A stretch of DNA of 64,000 nucleotides. It comes from Thalassotalea sp. Sam97. GTDB taxonomy: Bacteria > Pseudomonadota > Gammaproteobacteria > Enterobacterales > Alteromonadaceae. The DNA is taken from NCBI RefSeq assembly GCF_041379765.1, contig NZ_CP166919.1, forward strand, positions 2,294,001-2,358,000, written 5' to 3'. The position numbers were made by a program, and so were the translations under genes. A model generated the notes under the pieces. It did not search any database and was not told the DNA's origin. It saw only the letters and a list, made by a program, of their open reading frames with translations. Below, in pieces: positions 37,892-47,168 of the stretch; positions within the stretch are counted from its first letter, which is position 1; every line of letters starts with the position of its first letter.

Positions 37892-38620
37892 ATGGGCAGC
37901 AATTACCTTCTCAAAGGCATCTTATTGATGCTTACCTTTCCTCTCGTAGCGCTTGCGCAGCAAGAAACCGTTTCATCTCTCGCCAATTTTGAAGCCAAAT
38001 ACAATATAGTCCACGAAGGTGATGTGTTAGGAAAAGCCAAACGCAGCCTTATAAACCACGACGATGGAAGCGTGGAGTTTAACTATCAAACCAATATCAA
38101 ACGGTTAATTTTTTCCGATCACCGACAAGAGCAAACACAAAATATTATCCGTGATGGTGAAGTGATTCCACTACTCTATCAGTCGAGTCGTGAAGGAACG
38201 GGTAAGGATAAGTTTTATAAATGGGCGTTCGATAAAGACAATCAACAAGTCACTAACTTAGTCACTAACCAGAGCAAACAAATTGACTGGCCAGATGGTT
38301 TGCAAAGCAAGCTGAGTTTTCATTTACAAACGCGGTTAAACCTCATCAACGGTAAGAAAGAGTTTAACTTTAAAACGTTAACCACCTCCGGTGGCATCAA
38401 AGATTACAATTACCAACTTGTTGGCAACGAGCAAATCGACCTACCATATGGTACATTAGATACCGTAAAGCTGATGCGACAAAAACCAGGTAGCGATCGT
38501 GTTACCTACGTTTGGTTTGCCCCCGAACTGGATTATTTGATGGTAAAGCTTCATCAAAAGGAAAACAGCTTTAACGACTTTGAAGCACAATTGGTGAGTG
38601 TCGACCTCGCTAAAAAATAA
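37892..38620 (+). CDS. DUF3108 family exported protein
   Basis: 242 residues from the ATG at 37892 (AGGGAT upstream), which starts a signal peptide (LLKGILLMLTFPLVALAQQ). An upstream start inside purN is rejected. The mature part is a beta-rich domain (ANFEAKYNIVHEGDVLGKAKRSL..., DTVKLMRQ..., VTYVWFAPELDYLMVKLHQKE) that matches DUF3108. This family frequently follows purN in gammaproteobacteria. Periplasmic, function unknown. Confidence 0.88.
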   Translation: MGSNYLLKGILLMLTFPLVALAQQETVSSLANFEAKYNIVHEGDVLGKAKRSLINHDDGSVEFNYQTNIKRLIFSDHRQEQTQNIIRDGEVIPLLYQSSREGTGKDKFYKWAFDKDNQQVTNLVTNQSKQIDWPDGLQSKLSFHLQTRLNLINGKKEFNFKTLTTSGGIKDYNYQLVGNEQIDLPYGTLDTVKLMRQKPGSDRVTYVWFAPELDYLMVKLHQKENSFNDFEAQLVSVDLAKK

Positions 38621-38796
38621 CCGGTTTTACGGTGTTCAAGTTGCGGAAGCAAATTTTGCAGGATACGTTGTGTTGTTCGATGTAAATCATTCATAGGCGA
38701 TATGCAGTGCTTGCCCTACGAGCATTGAGCAAATCATTGACATCGCCGCCCGTGTATCAGCAGCATCGTCACCCAAATAACCGACGAATAGTAAAG

Positions 38797-39615
38797 CTAT
38801 TGGCTTTGGGCATGTGAGATCACTTTCGGTGGCTTGTGTTGTCCTTGGGCGACTACCTCACCACCAATAAATGCAAGCCATTGCCCTGCATTCATCTTAT
38901 GCCATTTTTCATCTGAGGTCAGAGGCTGGGTCGCAATCACCGTGACCACATCGTGATCGGTCGTTTCTTTGGTAAAATCGATTGTTACGTCGGCATCGAT
39001 AAGCCTAGCCGGACCAAATGGGGCTCTGCGCGTGATCCAATGCAAGTTGTTGTAACAATAAGCAAATACAAACTCGCCATCGGATAATATCAAATTAAAT
39101 ACACCGTAGTGGTTTATTTGTAAACACAGCTCACTCATAAAAGCGAATAATGTTGCATTATCTGGGCGAGTATCTGCAAACTGTTGATGCAACCGCTCTA
39201 ACAACCAAACAAACGCCTGCTCTGAGTCGGTACTGCCAACAGCCTTGCGTTGTTGTGTCGCCAACTCGTGTCGATAGTCCGCTAGCTGGCCATTATGAGC
39301 ATAGGTAAAATAGCGCCCCCACAACTCAGCAGTAAAAGGATGTGTATTTTCTAAACTGACTTGGCCAACATTGGCTTGACGTACATGACCTATCACCGCT
39401 TCACTTTTTATGGGTAACTGGCTTACTAAAGCCGCAATTTCCGATTCATAGCTAGGCTTTGGATCTTTAAAGGTGCGGCAGCCCTTACCGTCGTAAAAGG
39501 TAATACCCCAGCCATCTTTGTGTGGACCGGTATTACCACCACGCTGCATTAAACCAGAAAAACTGAAGCAAATGTCTGTTGGCACATTTGCACTCATCGC
39601 CAATAATTCGCACAT
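38797..39615 (-). CDS. yafJ: Class II glutamine amidotransferase-like protein YafJ
   Basis: 272 residues. C2, exposed after Met removal, is the Ntn-type nucleophile (MCELLAMSANVPTD). HKDGWGITFYDGKG and GHVRQANVGQVSLENTHPF are the glutaminase-domain motifs. No synthase domain is attached, so the ammonia acceptor is unknown. It lies beside fadE, as in E. coli. Confidence 0.92.
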   Translation of the reverse strand: MCELLAMSANVPTDICFSFSGLMQRGGNTGPHKDGWGITFYDGKGCRTFKDPKPSYESEIAALVSQLPIKSEAVIGHVRQANVGQVSLENTHPFTAELWGRYFTYAHNGQLADYRHELATQQRKAVGSTDSEQAFVWLLERLHQQFADTRPDNATLFAFMSELCLQINHYGVFNLILSDGEFVFAYCYNNLHWITRRAPFGPARLIDADVTIDFTKETTDHDVVTVIATQPLTSDEKWHKMNAGQWLAFIGGEVVAQGQHKPPKVISHAQSQ

Positions 39616-39789
39616 AGCTCACCTTAAAACCGCAATACATATAACAAAAACAACTAACCGGATACAAAGCTAAACCGATTAACTATAACGATAGCAAAAA
39701 TATCAACCAAATATCGGCTTTATTCGTAATACCTTATGAATAAATTATACTTTGGTTAGGACATGTTGATCTTTGTTTGAACTTTATCC

Positions 39790-40027
39790 AATCAGCTAAT
39801 TTTTGTGATAGCAAAGCAGAATGAACGACGCTTGGTTATTCCAAATGAGCGACGTCTGATGCCGCTAGCGCGAAAATTAGCCACAGCCCTGAGGGCTGAG
39901 GCTAAAATCGTTTTACTCGGCGTTAAAACTGATGAGTTGAGATGACTAAACAACATAACTTTTGCCTTGATTAATACGATTTTATCTCTCTGTAGGATTA
40001 TTAAACAAAGGACAGCACACCCTGGCC
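39790..40027 (+). repeat. Interspersed intergenic repeat, copy A
   Basis: About 238 bp in the 564-bp gap between yafJ and fadE, alignable along its length with copy B at 44195-44442 at roughly two-thirds identity by eye. Shared blocks include ttattccaaatgag, tagcgcgaaaa and an end block aaacaaagg-cacacCCTgg. The centre forms a 14-bp hairpin with one mismatch (39877-39890 against 39892-39905: ttagccacagccct/agggctgaggctaa). No ORF. The rest of the gap (39616-39789 and 40028-40179) holds nothing recognisable except the fadE leader. Confidence 0.75.
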
Positions 40028-40179
40028 CCTTGATATTTTATGAATAAAACAATTGAATTTGTTTTGTTTTAATTTTATCCTAACTTAACTGGTACGACCT
40101 CCAACCATTAACAACATTTAAAAACAAGGTAAATGGTCCAAGCCATATTGGATCAGATTAAAAATCAACAGGAGTTAAC

Positions 40180-42648
40180 GTGGAATTTTTATTTGGATTA
40201 ATCGTGTTTATAGCCGTGACTTCGTACTTGGCTTACGCACGTGCGTCGTTGACGTTATTTACCGCTTCGTATGCGGTACTCATGGTTATCGCGAGTGCGT
40301 TTTCACTCGTTGGTGTCATCGGCTGGCTAGTCTTTATTGCCGTTGCCGCCATCTTTAATATCACCAGCTTACGTCGAGCCGTTATTAGCAACACCTTACT
40401 GGGTGCCTTTAAAAAGGTTATGCCGGAAATGTCTTCTACAGAGCGAGAAGCATTAAATGCGGGTACCACATGGTTCGAAGCCGAATTATTTAAAGGTGAT
40501 CCTAGCTGGGATAAATTACACAGTTTTCCACAACCTCGACTGACTCAAGAAGAGCAAGCGTTCCTTGACGGCCCGGTAGAAGAAGTGTGTCGTATGGTTG
40601 ATGATTGGGAAGTCACTCATGAGCTAGCCGATTTACCACCGGAGATTTGGCAATACCTTAAAGACCACAAATTCTTTGCGATGATCATCAAAAAGCAATA
40701 CGGCGGTCTAGAATTTAGCGCCTACGCTCAATCTCGCGTATTACAAAAGCTCAGCGGTGCGTCTATTGTTTTGGCATCAACGGTTGGTGTGCCAAACTCC
40801 CTTGGCCCTGGCGAACTGTTGCAGCACTATGGTACCAAAGAGCAACAAGATCACTACTTACCTCGACTGGCAACGGGTGAAGAAATTCCATGTTTCGCCT
40901 TAACAAGTCCTGAAGCGGGTTCTGATGCCGGTGCAATTCCTGATTTTGGTATCGTATGTAAGGGTACCTTTGAGGGCAAAGACGTACTTGGTATGCGCCT
41001 AACCTGGAACAAGCGTTACATTACACTTGCGCCTGTATCCACCATCTTAGGCTTAGCATTCAAACTTTACGATCCAGACAAGTTACTAGGTGAACAAACC
41101 GATCTCGGTATCACTTGTGCGTTGATCCCAACCGATATTGAAGGCGTTATTACCGGTCGTCGCCATTTTCCATTAAACGTGCCATTCCAAAATGGCCCAA
41201 CGCAAGGTACCGATGTATTTGTACCGCTAGACTTTATCATTGGTGGTGCAACCATGGCTGGCCAAGGTTGGCGTATGTTGGTTGAATGCCTATCGGTTGG
41301 CCGTGCTATCACCTTGCCATCAAACTCTGCAGGTGGGGTAAAACAAGCTGCCATGGCATCGGGTGCGTATAGCCGTATTCGTCGCCAATTCAAATTACCG
41401 ATTGGTAAAATGGAAGGTATTGAAGAAGCACTTGCACGCATCGGTGGTAACGCTTATTTAATGGACGCCGTCACAACGATGTCGACCGGTGCTGTTGATT
41501 TAGGTGAAAAGCCATCGGTTATTTCCGCTATTTGTAAGTACCACCTTACTGAAAAAATGCGTGATTGTGTTATTGATGCCATGGATATCCACGGTGGTAA
41601 AGGCATCTGTATGGGGCCAGGTAACTACCTAGCACGTGGTTACCAAGGTGCGCCTATCGCCATTACCGTCGAAGGGGCAAACATCCTTACCCGCAATATG
41701 ATCATTTACGGTCAAGGTGCGATTCGTTGTCATCCATACGTGTTAGCTGAAATGGAAGCGGCGGCCAATACGGATGTTATCCAAGGTCAAGTAGACTTTG
41801 ATCAGGCATTGTTCGGCCACATGGGCTTCACCATTTCCAACTTAGTCCGCTCAAAACTGTTTGCCTGGTTCGGTACTCGTTTTGTTTCTTCGCCATTTAA
41901 AGACGAAACCAAGCGCTATTACCGTCAAATGACCAAATTCAGTGCCAATTTAGCCTTGCTATCAGACTTGTCGATGGCGGTATTAGGGGGCGACTTAAAA
42001 CGTCGTGAACGTATGTCGGCTCGCCTTGGTGATGTATTGAGTTACCTATACCTTGCATCGGCAACCTTAAAACGTTTTGATGACGAAGGTCGTCAACAAG
42101 AAGATAAAGCGTTAATGATGTGGGCGGTTGAAGACTGTCTATACAAATGTGAGCAAGCACTTAAAGAGATTTGCGAGAACTTCCCGAACAAGGCTGTTGG
42201 TAAAATGTTCAAGCTGATGGTGATGCCATTTGGCCCGTCACTGCGCAAGCCATCAGATAAACTTGATCACAAAATCGCCCGCATTATGCAAACGCCAAGT
42301 GCCGCGCGTGATCGTATAGGTCAAGGCCAGTACTTGAACAAGGCCGATGGCAACGTATTTGGTCAGCTTGAAATAGCTCTTGAGAACATGATTGCCTGTG
42401 AAGCCATTGTCGATAAGATCAATGCAGCAACCGGTAAGCGCAACCCTATGGTTAAACTTGATGAGCTAGCAGCATCAGCGCTTGAGCAAGCCATCATCAC
42501 CGATGCTGAAGCAGAAATCATGACGACCACAGAAACGCAACGTAAAGCTGTCATCAATGTTGATGATTTCGATCCATACGAGTTAATCGCTAATAAAGAA
42601 AAGCATTTGGCCAATCTAAAAGCCAATAGCGATGAACAGGCTGCTTAA
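40180..42648 (+). CDS. fadE: Long-chain acyl-CoA dehydrogenase FadE
   Basis: 822 residues, the length of the large FadE type. It starts with GTG at 40180, preceded by AGGAG. Two N-terminal hydrophobic segments (residues 1-60) anchor it to the membrane. The acyl-CoA dehydrogenase domains follow (CFALTSPEAGSDAGAIPD, DIHGGKGICMGPGNYLARGYQG, VEGANILTRNMIIYGQGA), then a C-terminal FadE-specific domain. It catalyses the first step of beta-oxidation. Monocistronic, with its own terminator. Confidence 0.96.
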   Translation: MEFLFGLIVFIAVTSYLAYARASLTLFTASYAVLMVIASAFSLVGVIGWLVFIAVAAIFNITSLRRAVISNTLLGAFKKVMPEMSSTEREALNAGTTWFEAELFKGDPSWDKLHSFPQPRLTQEEQAFLDGPVEEVCRMVDDWEVTHELADLPPEIWQYLKDHKFFAMIIKKQYGGLEFSAYAQSRVLQKLSGASIVLASTVGVPNSLGPGELLQHYGTKEQQDHYLPRLATGEEIPCFALTSPEAGSDAGAIPDFGIVCKGTFEGKDVLGMRLTWNKRYITLAPVSTILGLAFKLYDPDKLLGEQTDLGITCALIPTDIEGVITGRRHFPLNVPFQNGPTQGTDVFVPLDFIIGGATMAGQGWRMLVECLSVGRAITLPSNSAGGVKQAAMASGAYSRIRRQFKLPIGKMEGIEEALARIGGNAYLMDAVTTMSTGAVDLGEKPSVISAICKYHLTEKMRDCVIDAMDIHGGKGICMGPGNYLARGYQGAPIAITVEGANILTRNMIIYGQGAIRCHPYVLAEMEAAANTDVIQGQVDFDQALFGHMGFTISNLVRSKLFAWFGTRFVSSPFKDETKRYYRQMTKFSANLALLSDLSMAVLGGDLKRRERMSARLGDVLSYLYLASATLKRFDDEGRQQEDKALMMWAVEDCLYKCEQALKEICENFPNKAVGKMFKLMVMPFGPSLRKPSDKLDHKIARIMQTPSAARDRIGQGQYLNKADGNVFGQLEIALENMIACEAIVDKINAATGKRNPMVKLDELAASALEQAIITDAEAEIMTTTETQRKAVINVDDFDPYELIANKEKHLANLKANSDEQAA

Positions 42649-42677
42649 GCAAGCCTTATAGCGAACTCTGATAAGAC

Positions 42678-42706
42678 AAAGCCGAGTCACATGACTCGGC
42701 TTTTTT
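42678..42706 (+). terminator. Terminator after fadE
   Basis: Stem GCCGAGTCA/TGACTCGGC (42681-42689, 42692-42700), followed by a six-T run; preceded by AAA that extends pairing. Confidence 0.92.
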
Positions 42707-42835
42707 ATGCGTGTGATGATCTGTTTATTGATGGTTTGCGGTCTTAATTAGCAAATTTGAGAAGCAAGTGTGCAATATCAATGCCGTTACTCAACGATCT
42801 CTTGTTAACCGGGTTAATCGTGCCCTATAAGATAG

Positions 42836-43468
42836 CTATATGGCTCTCGCGTAGATAAACATATCTGTGGTTGGTTTTGCTGATGTGCATGGAAATGCCT
42901 TTCGTAAAACGCGTAGTATTTCAAAACCGTTTAACTCCAAATGCTTTTTAATATGCTCAAATTGATGGTAGTAAATATAGACTTGGTCGCCAGCACTCGA
43001 TGTTTCTAACCCTGAACGAGTATCTGCGTCTTCCATCGCGCTAAGGTGAAAAATACCACCGGCATGCAGCAGTTTTCGGGCATTGCTAATCAATATTTCC
43101 ACATCCCGTTTCGATAAGTAAGGTGCGCAAAAACCACAAAGGATGGCATCATATTTACGATTAACTTGCCCTACCTCTCTGCAGTCCATAACAGCAAAGG
43201 TCGCCGTTGGGTTATTCGCTTTTGCTAAGTCGACCATATTCGGTGCAATATCAATACCAAACCATTGATAATCGGCACGTTTGTTCAGCATGTAACGCGA
43301 TATATTGCCTGGACCACAGCCTAGTTCAAATATCTTCGCATGTGGTGTGTCAACTAAATCACAAAAGGCATCATAAGTATCTAAGTAGAAATCAAAATCC
43401 ATATACTTAGCCTGATATCTATTAGCTAACTTATTAAAGGTACTTGCGGTGATTTGGTAACTGTCCAT
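42836..43468 (-). CDS. Class I SAM-dependent methyltransferase
   Basis: 210 residues, soluble. Motif I is FELGCGPGNISRYML and the acidic motif II is FGIDIAPNMVDLAKANN, typical of the Methyltransf_25/11 fold. YDAILCGFCAPYLSKRDVEILI is the post-motif strand. The substrate is unknown, and there is no operon partner (the SRPBCC gene is 229 bp upstream on the same strand). Resembles small-molecule methyltransferases. Confidence 0.88.
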   Translation of the reverse strand: MDSYQITASTFNKLANRYQAKYMDFDFYLDTYDAFCDLVDTPHAKIFELGCGPGNISRYMLNKRADYQWFGIDIAPNMVDLAKANNPTATFAVMDCREVGQVNRKYDAILCGFCAPYLSKRDVEILISNARKLLHAGGIFHLSAMEDADTRSGLETSSAGDQVYIYYHQFEHIKKHLELNGFEILRVLRKAFPCTSAKPTTDMFIYARAI

Positions 43469-43697
43469 TTATTATTGCTTCCATAACGATAGCGTGCGTA
43501 TTCAATCTTGCTGATATACTCGCATGGTTATTTAGCGGAGGTAAATATAATTTGGGGGTGCATATCAGCACTAAAGAAAATGACTGGTTAAGATAGTGAA
43601 GAAAAGCTGACCTAGCCGAAGTGAGCCAACCGCATATTGTAGCGAACCTGAAATTAGTGACTCTTCGCTGCGCTTAGTTCAACTAATGCAGCTCAGC

Positions 43698-44138
43698 TTA
43701 TTTTGATTGCGACTCAACAAACGCTTTAAATTGTTGCTGATTGCGCTCAGATTGCTTTTTAAATATCGATGGCATTAACATCGCCATCAGACGAACAAAG
43801 CCACTGCATTTAAATTCGTTTTTACAAATCCAACGGGTTTTATCGTCTCCCAAATCAATAAATTGATTTTCCATCAAGTTCCACACATTGTCTGTTTCAT
43901 ATACCGCACAATATTTATCTGGCAATTGATTAACCGTTATCACTTCGGTCATCACTACCTCTTTATTTCCCATGTTATAGAGCAAGCGTGATTCGGTACC
44001 AACCTTGCCCGGTTCACCATTGATCACCTCAACACCAAGCAAGTTATGTTGCCATGACAACAAATTATCGCTGTCAATAAACAACGTGATGACCTCGTTG
44101 ATAGGACGATTGATGTCGATTTCTACGCTGTAATTCAT
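43698..44138 (-). CDS. SRPBCC (START-like) family protein
   Basis: 146 residues. The N-terminal pattern MNYSVEIDINRPINEVITLFIDSDNLLSWQHNL and the LLGVEVINGEPGKVGTESRLLY stretch are typical of the polyketide-cyclase/SRPBCC hydrophobic-pocket fold. It probably binds a hydrophobic ligand. No conserved catalytic residue was recognised. Stands alone. Confidence 0.8.
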   Translation of the reverse strand: MNYSVEIDINRPINEVITLFIDSDNLLSWQHNLLGVEVINGEPGKVGTESRLLYNMGNKEVVMTEVITVNQLPDKYCAVYETDNVWNLMENQFIDLGDDKTRWICKNEFKCSGFVRLMAMLMPSIFKKQSERNQQQFKAFVESQSK

Positions 44139-44194
44139 TTATGAGCCTAATAAAGAGTTAGCTAGGACGCGTTAAGCTTTGTTTGTTTTTTTAC

Positions 44195-44442
44195 AATCAG
44201 CCATTTTTTGTGATCGCAAAGTAGAATGAGCGAAGTTTGATTATTCCAAATGAGAGAATTCTTATGCTGATAGCGCGAAAAATAGCGATTTCCCTAGGGC
44301 TCGCTGAAATCGCCTTACTCTGCGTTCAAATTGATGACGTTAGCAGACTAGTTTACATGCCTAAACACCATAATTTTCGCCTTAATTCACTCGATTTAAG
44401 CTCTCAATAAAATAATGAAACAAAGGTCAACACGCCCTAGAC
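44195..44442 (+). repeat. Interspersed intergenic repeat, copy B
   Basis: Diverged copy of the repeat at 39790-40027, same orientation. Its central hairpin has a different sequence but the same position (gcgatttc 44285-44292 against gaaatcgc 44306-44313), so pairing is kept while sequence changes. It occupies most of the gap between the SRPBCC gene and the tRNA-Asp cluster. The remaining bases up to the tRNA terminator (44443-44723) contain no gene. Confidence 0.75.
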
Positions 44443-44723
44443 TATAATCGCTAGTTTTGCCTTTAGCCAATTATCTCACTGAATACAGCAAGCAAATTGC
44501 GATTGAGTAATCGTTAATCCCTGCTAATCACGTCATAACGCACCAACAAAATCAGAATCGACAATCGCTAAAATTGATCGTTAACACCACCACACTGGCG
44601 TAATTATTTCAAATATAACCAAATGATTAGGGGTAAATAGTTGAATCGTGATGCAGCCGCGATTGAACGGCAAAGGACTTTAACTTTAGTAAGAGCAAAG
44701 GTTTCTGCTACGGCAAACGCCAA

Positions 44724-44750
44724 AAACAAAAAAACAGCCTTGAGGCTGTT
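44724..44750 (-). terminator. Terminator of the tRNA-Asp cluster
   Basis: Stem AACAGCC/GGCTGTT (44733-44739, 44744-44750), loop TTGA. Read on the minus strand it is followed by seven T and then GTTTTTGG. It lies 33 bp beyond the last tRNA. Confidence 0.9.
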
Positions 44751-44783
44751 GATGCTAGCTTGCTTGATATCGCAAGAGAATGT

Positions 44784-44860
44784 TGGCGGAGTGGACGGGA
44801 CTCGAACCCGCGACCCCCGGCGTGACAGGCCGGTATTCTAACCAACTGAACTACCACTCC
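44784..44860 (-). tRNA. tRNA-Asp(GTC), copy 6 (most distal)
   Basis: 77 bases including encoded CCA. Acceptor GGAGTGG/CCACTCC with G discriminator, anticodon loop CTGTCAC (anticodon GTC), T-loop GGTTCGAGTCC. Identical to the other five copies. Confidence 0.97.
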
Positions 44861-44902
44861 GCACAGGAATCTGCATTTTACGTTGTTATCACATAGATGT
44901 AT

Positions 44903-44979
44903 TGGCGGAGTGGACGGGACTCGAACCCGCGACCCCCGGCGTGACAGGCCGGTATTCTAACCAACTGAACTACCACTCC
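44903..44979 (-). tRNA. tRNA-Asp(GTC), copy 5
   Basis: Same 77-base sequence with encoded CCA and GTC anticodon; 42 bp from the next copy. Confidence 0.97.
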
Positions 44980-45024
44980 ACACTGGAATCTACATAACAA
45001 TCAATTTATTGCTTATCAAAATAT

Positions 45025-45101
45025 TGGCGGAGTGGACGGGACTCGAACCCGCGACCCCCGGCGTGACAGGCCGGTATTCTAACCAACTGAACTACCACTC
45101 C
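45025..45101 (-). tRNA. tRNA-Asp(GTC), copy 4
   Basis: Same 77-base sequence with encoded CCA and GTC anticodon; 45 bp from the next copy. Confidence 0.97.
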
Positions 45102-45148
45102 GCAGCAATCTGCATTTTGATATGTGTTTGTATTTTGCCTCAAATCGT

Positions 45149-45225
45149 TGGCGGAGTGGACGGGACTCGAACCCGCGACCCCCGGCGTGACAGGCCGGTA
45201 TTCTAACCAACTGAACTACCACTCC
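45149..45225 (-). tRNA. tRNA-Asp(GTC), copy 3
   Basis: Same 77-base sequence with encoded CCA and GTC anticodon; 47 bp from the next copy. Confidence 0.97.
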
Positions 45226-45250
45226 GCATAGGATTTGATGTTTATATCGT

Positions 45251-45327
45251 TGGCGGAGTGGACGGGACTCGAACCCGCGACCCCCGGCGTGACAGGCCGG
45301 TATTCTAACCAACTGAACTACCACTCC
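45251..45327 (-). tRNA. tRNA-Asp(GTC), copy 2
   Basis: Same 77-base sequence with encoded CCA and GTC anticodon; spacer of 25 bp to the next copy, the shortest in the array. Confidence 0.97.
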
Positions 45328-45371
45328 GCATCGATATAAATGCAAGCAACACAAACATGAAGAAAAGTAAT

Positions 45372-45448
45372 TGGCGGAGTGGACGGGACTCGAACCCGCG
45401 ACCCCCGGCGTGACAGGCCGGTATTCTAACCAACTGAACTACCACTCC
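45372..45448 (-). tRNA. tRNA-Asp(GTC), copy 1 (promoter-proximal)
   Basis: Same 77-base sequence with encoded CCA and GTC anticodon. A strong promoter lies about 40 bp upstream (45490-45518). Confidence 0.97.
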
Positions 45449-45489
45449 GCAGCACTTTCTTCAACAACGTGTCGTTGAATGCGGAGCGA

Positions 45490-45518
45490 ATAATACGGGT
45501 ATGCCAGTAATGAGTCAA
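45490..45518 (-). promoter_or_regulatory. Sigma-70 promoter of the tRNA-Asp cluster
   Basis: On the minus strand TTGACT (45518-45513) and TATTAT (45495-45490) are separated by exactly 17 bp. The following discriminator TCGCTCCGC is GC-rich, as in stable-RNA promoters under stringent (ppGpp) control. It lies between dnaQ and the first tRNA. Confidence 0.85.
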
Positions 45519-45602
45519 CAATTTTTTTAATAAAAATATTCAAGTGAACAAATGTCATACAAAGCGCTAAATTTATCGACAATCTGTCGGCATTTTACCC
45601 GT

Positions 45603-46337
45603 TTAATCCGCTTGCTTTACGCTCTCTGAGCGCCAAACACTTTGCCCTGACTTCTCTTCTATAATTGCCAAACGCGTATCATGAGCATCGAGTTCGGCTT
45701 GGGTTGCGCGAATTATCGTCAATGGCGGACGATTCGGATCTAATCGACGGATACCTGATGCATCACTATCGCCATGTTCGTCTTGGTTTAATGATAACGT
45801 GTTTTGGTAACGCGTCATTTCAATGTAGACATACGCTAACAACTGAGCATCAATTAATGCGCCATGGTAGGTACGGTCAACCAGTTTCTCTACACCATAA
45901 TGGCGAGCCAAGAAATCAAGGGTTTTAGGTGAACCAAATTCATCTCGCGAGGTTTTCAAGGTATCGGTAACACCGCAGATATCATGGGTCCTTGGTAAAC
46001 CGCGACGGGTCATGGCAAATTCGTGATCCATAAAGCCGACATCGAATCGGGCATTGTGAATAACTAACTCTGAACCTTTGATGAAATCAATAAACTCATC
46101 TGCTACCTGATTGAATAACGGTTTATCCGCTAAAAACTCATTGGTTAAGCCATGGACGTTGATAACCTCTTGCTCCATGTGCATCTGTGGATTAACGTAC
46201 GCATGAAAAGTACGACCGGTGAACTTTCGATTAACCAGCTCAACACAACCGATTTCAACAATTCGGTGCCCCTGCTTAGGGTCGATACCCGTGGTTTCGG
46301 TATCGAGCACGACTAAGCGCTCTGATTCAGTATGCAT
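45603..46337 (-). CDS. dnaQ: DNA polymerase III epsilon subunit (3'-5' proofreading exonuclease)
   Basis: 244 residues. DEDDh exonuclease: D12 and E14 in VLDTETTG, HNARFDVGFMDHEF, and H-x-A-x-x-D in TYHGALIDAQLLA. The C-terminal tail (RATQAELDAHDTRLAIIEEKSGQSVW) is the alpha-subunit-binding region. It proofreads replication errors within the pol III core. Divergent from rnhA with 120 bp between, and followed by tRNA-Asp, as in E. coli. Confidence 0.97.
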   Translation of the reverse strand: MHTESERLVVLDTETTGIDPKQGHRIVEIGCVELVNRKFTGRTFHAYVNPQMHMEQEVINVHGLTNEFLADKPLFNQVADEFIDFIKGSELVIHNARFDVGFMDHEFAMTRRGLPRTHDICGVTDTLKTSRDEFGSPKTLDFLARHYGVEKLVDRTYHGALIDAQLLAYVYIEMTRYQNTLSLNQDEHGDSDASGIRRLDPNRPPLTIIRATQAELDAHDTRLAIIEEKSGQSVWRSESVKQAD

Positions 46338-46457
46338 AACAATAAATCCTGCTGTGCCATTGCAAACAACGTTTACTCTGGTCTTTAAAAACTAACGCTA
46401 CCTTGTGCCTATGTTAACTGATAAACTGCCGATTAAAAACAACGGCAGTGTAATGAT

Positions 46458-46934
46458 ATGAGCAAACACGTAGAAATTTATACCGATGGTTCTTGTTTGG
46501 GGAACCCTGGACCTGGCGGATACGGTGCCATACTGATCTATAAAGGTAGTGACAAGGTGCATCGAAAAGAAATCAGCCAAGGTTACCAAAGAACCACCAA
46601 TAATCGGATGGAGATGTTAGCTTGCGTCAAAGCCCTATCGGCATTAACTGAACCTTGCCACATTGCTTTGACCACCGATAGTCAATACGTGCGCCAAGGC
46701 ATCACGAGCTGGATCCACAACTGGGTAAAAAATAACTGGCGGACAGCAAGCAAACAGCCCGTTAAAAATGTCGACCTTTGGCAAGCATTGCACGCGCAAA
46801 CACAAAAACATAAAGTCGACTGGCATTGGGTTAAAGGTCACAGTGGTCACCCAGAAAATGAACGTTGTGATGAATTGGCACGAACGGCTGCCGAAGGCAA
46901 TGACTTACAGGTTGATGTAGGTTACAAAGAATAA
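46458..46934 (+). CDS. rnhA: Ribonuclease HI
   Basis: 158 residues. Catalytic carboxylates D10 (YTDGSCLGNPGPGGYG), E52 (NNRMEML), D74 (TTDSQYVRQG) and the late D in ENERCDELAR, with the WVKGHSGH loop histidine. It degrades RNA in RNA-DNA hybrids. Divergent from dnaQ. Confidence 0.97.
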   Translation: MSKHVEIYTDGSCLGNPGPGGYGAILIYKGSDKVHRKEISQGYQRTTNNRMEMLACVKALSALTEPCHIALTTDSQYVRQGITSWIHNWVKNNWRTASKQPVKNVDLWQALHAQTQKHKVDWHWVKGHSGHPENERCDELARTAAEGNDLQVDVGYKE

Positions 46935-47027
46935 CGTACTGCCATATTACTTTGACCACACACAAACAGCTAAGTGGGTTAATTAAGAGAGTTAATAAAA
47001 TCTTACTGACGTCAACTTAATTTTACT

Positions 47028-47060
47028 AAAAGGCATGCTTACCAGCATGCCTTTTGTTTT
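47028..47060 (+). terminator. Terminator after rnhA
   Basis: Perfect 12-bp stem AAAAGGCATGCT/AGCATGCCTTTT (47028-47039, 47044-47055), loop TACC, then GTTTT. Confidence 0.9.
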
Positions 47061-47168
47061 ACCGTGCCATTCGCTCTTGCTCTTACCGGCACAATCAGAC
47101 AAAATCTTTGGTATATATTATTCCATTACGTAATAACAAAAAGTAACGCACAAAATAAGAGCATCGTT

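Noticed and set aside
44641..45354. Open reading frames of 65-91 codons on both strands across the tRNA-Asp cluster
   Set aside because: They are translations of tRNA genes and spacers; the repeated peptide segments come from the identical tRNA copies.
44784..45448. Regularly spaced repeats that might suggest a CRISPR array
   Set aside because: Repeats are 77 bp with full tRNA cloverleaf features and CCA ends; spacers are variable and not spacer-like.
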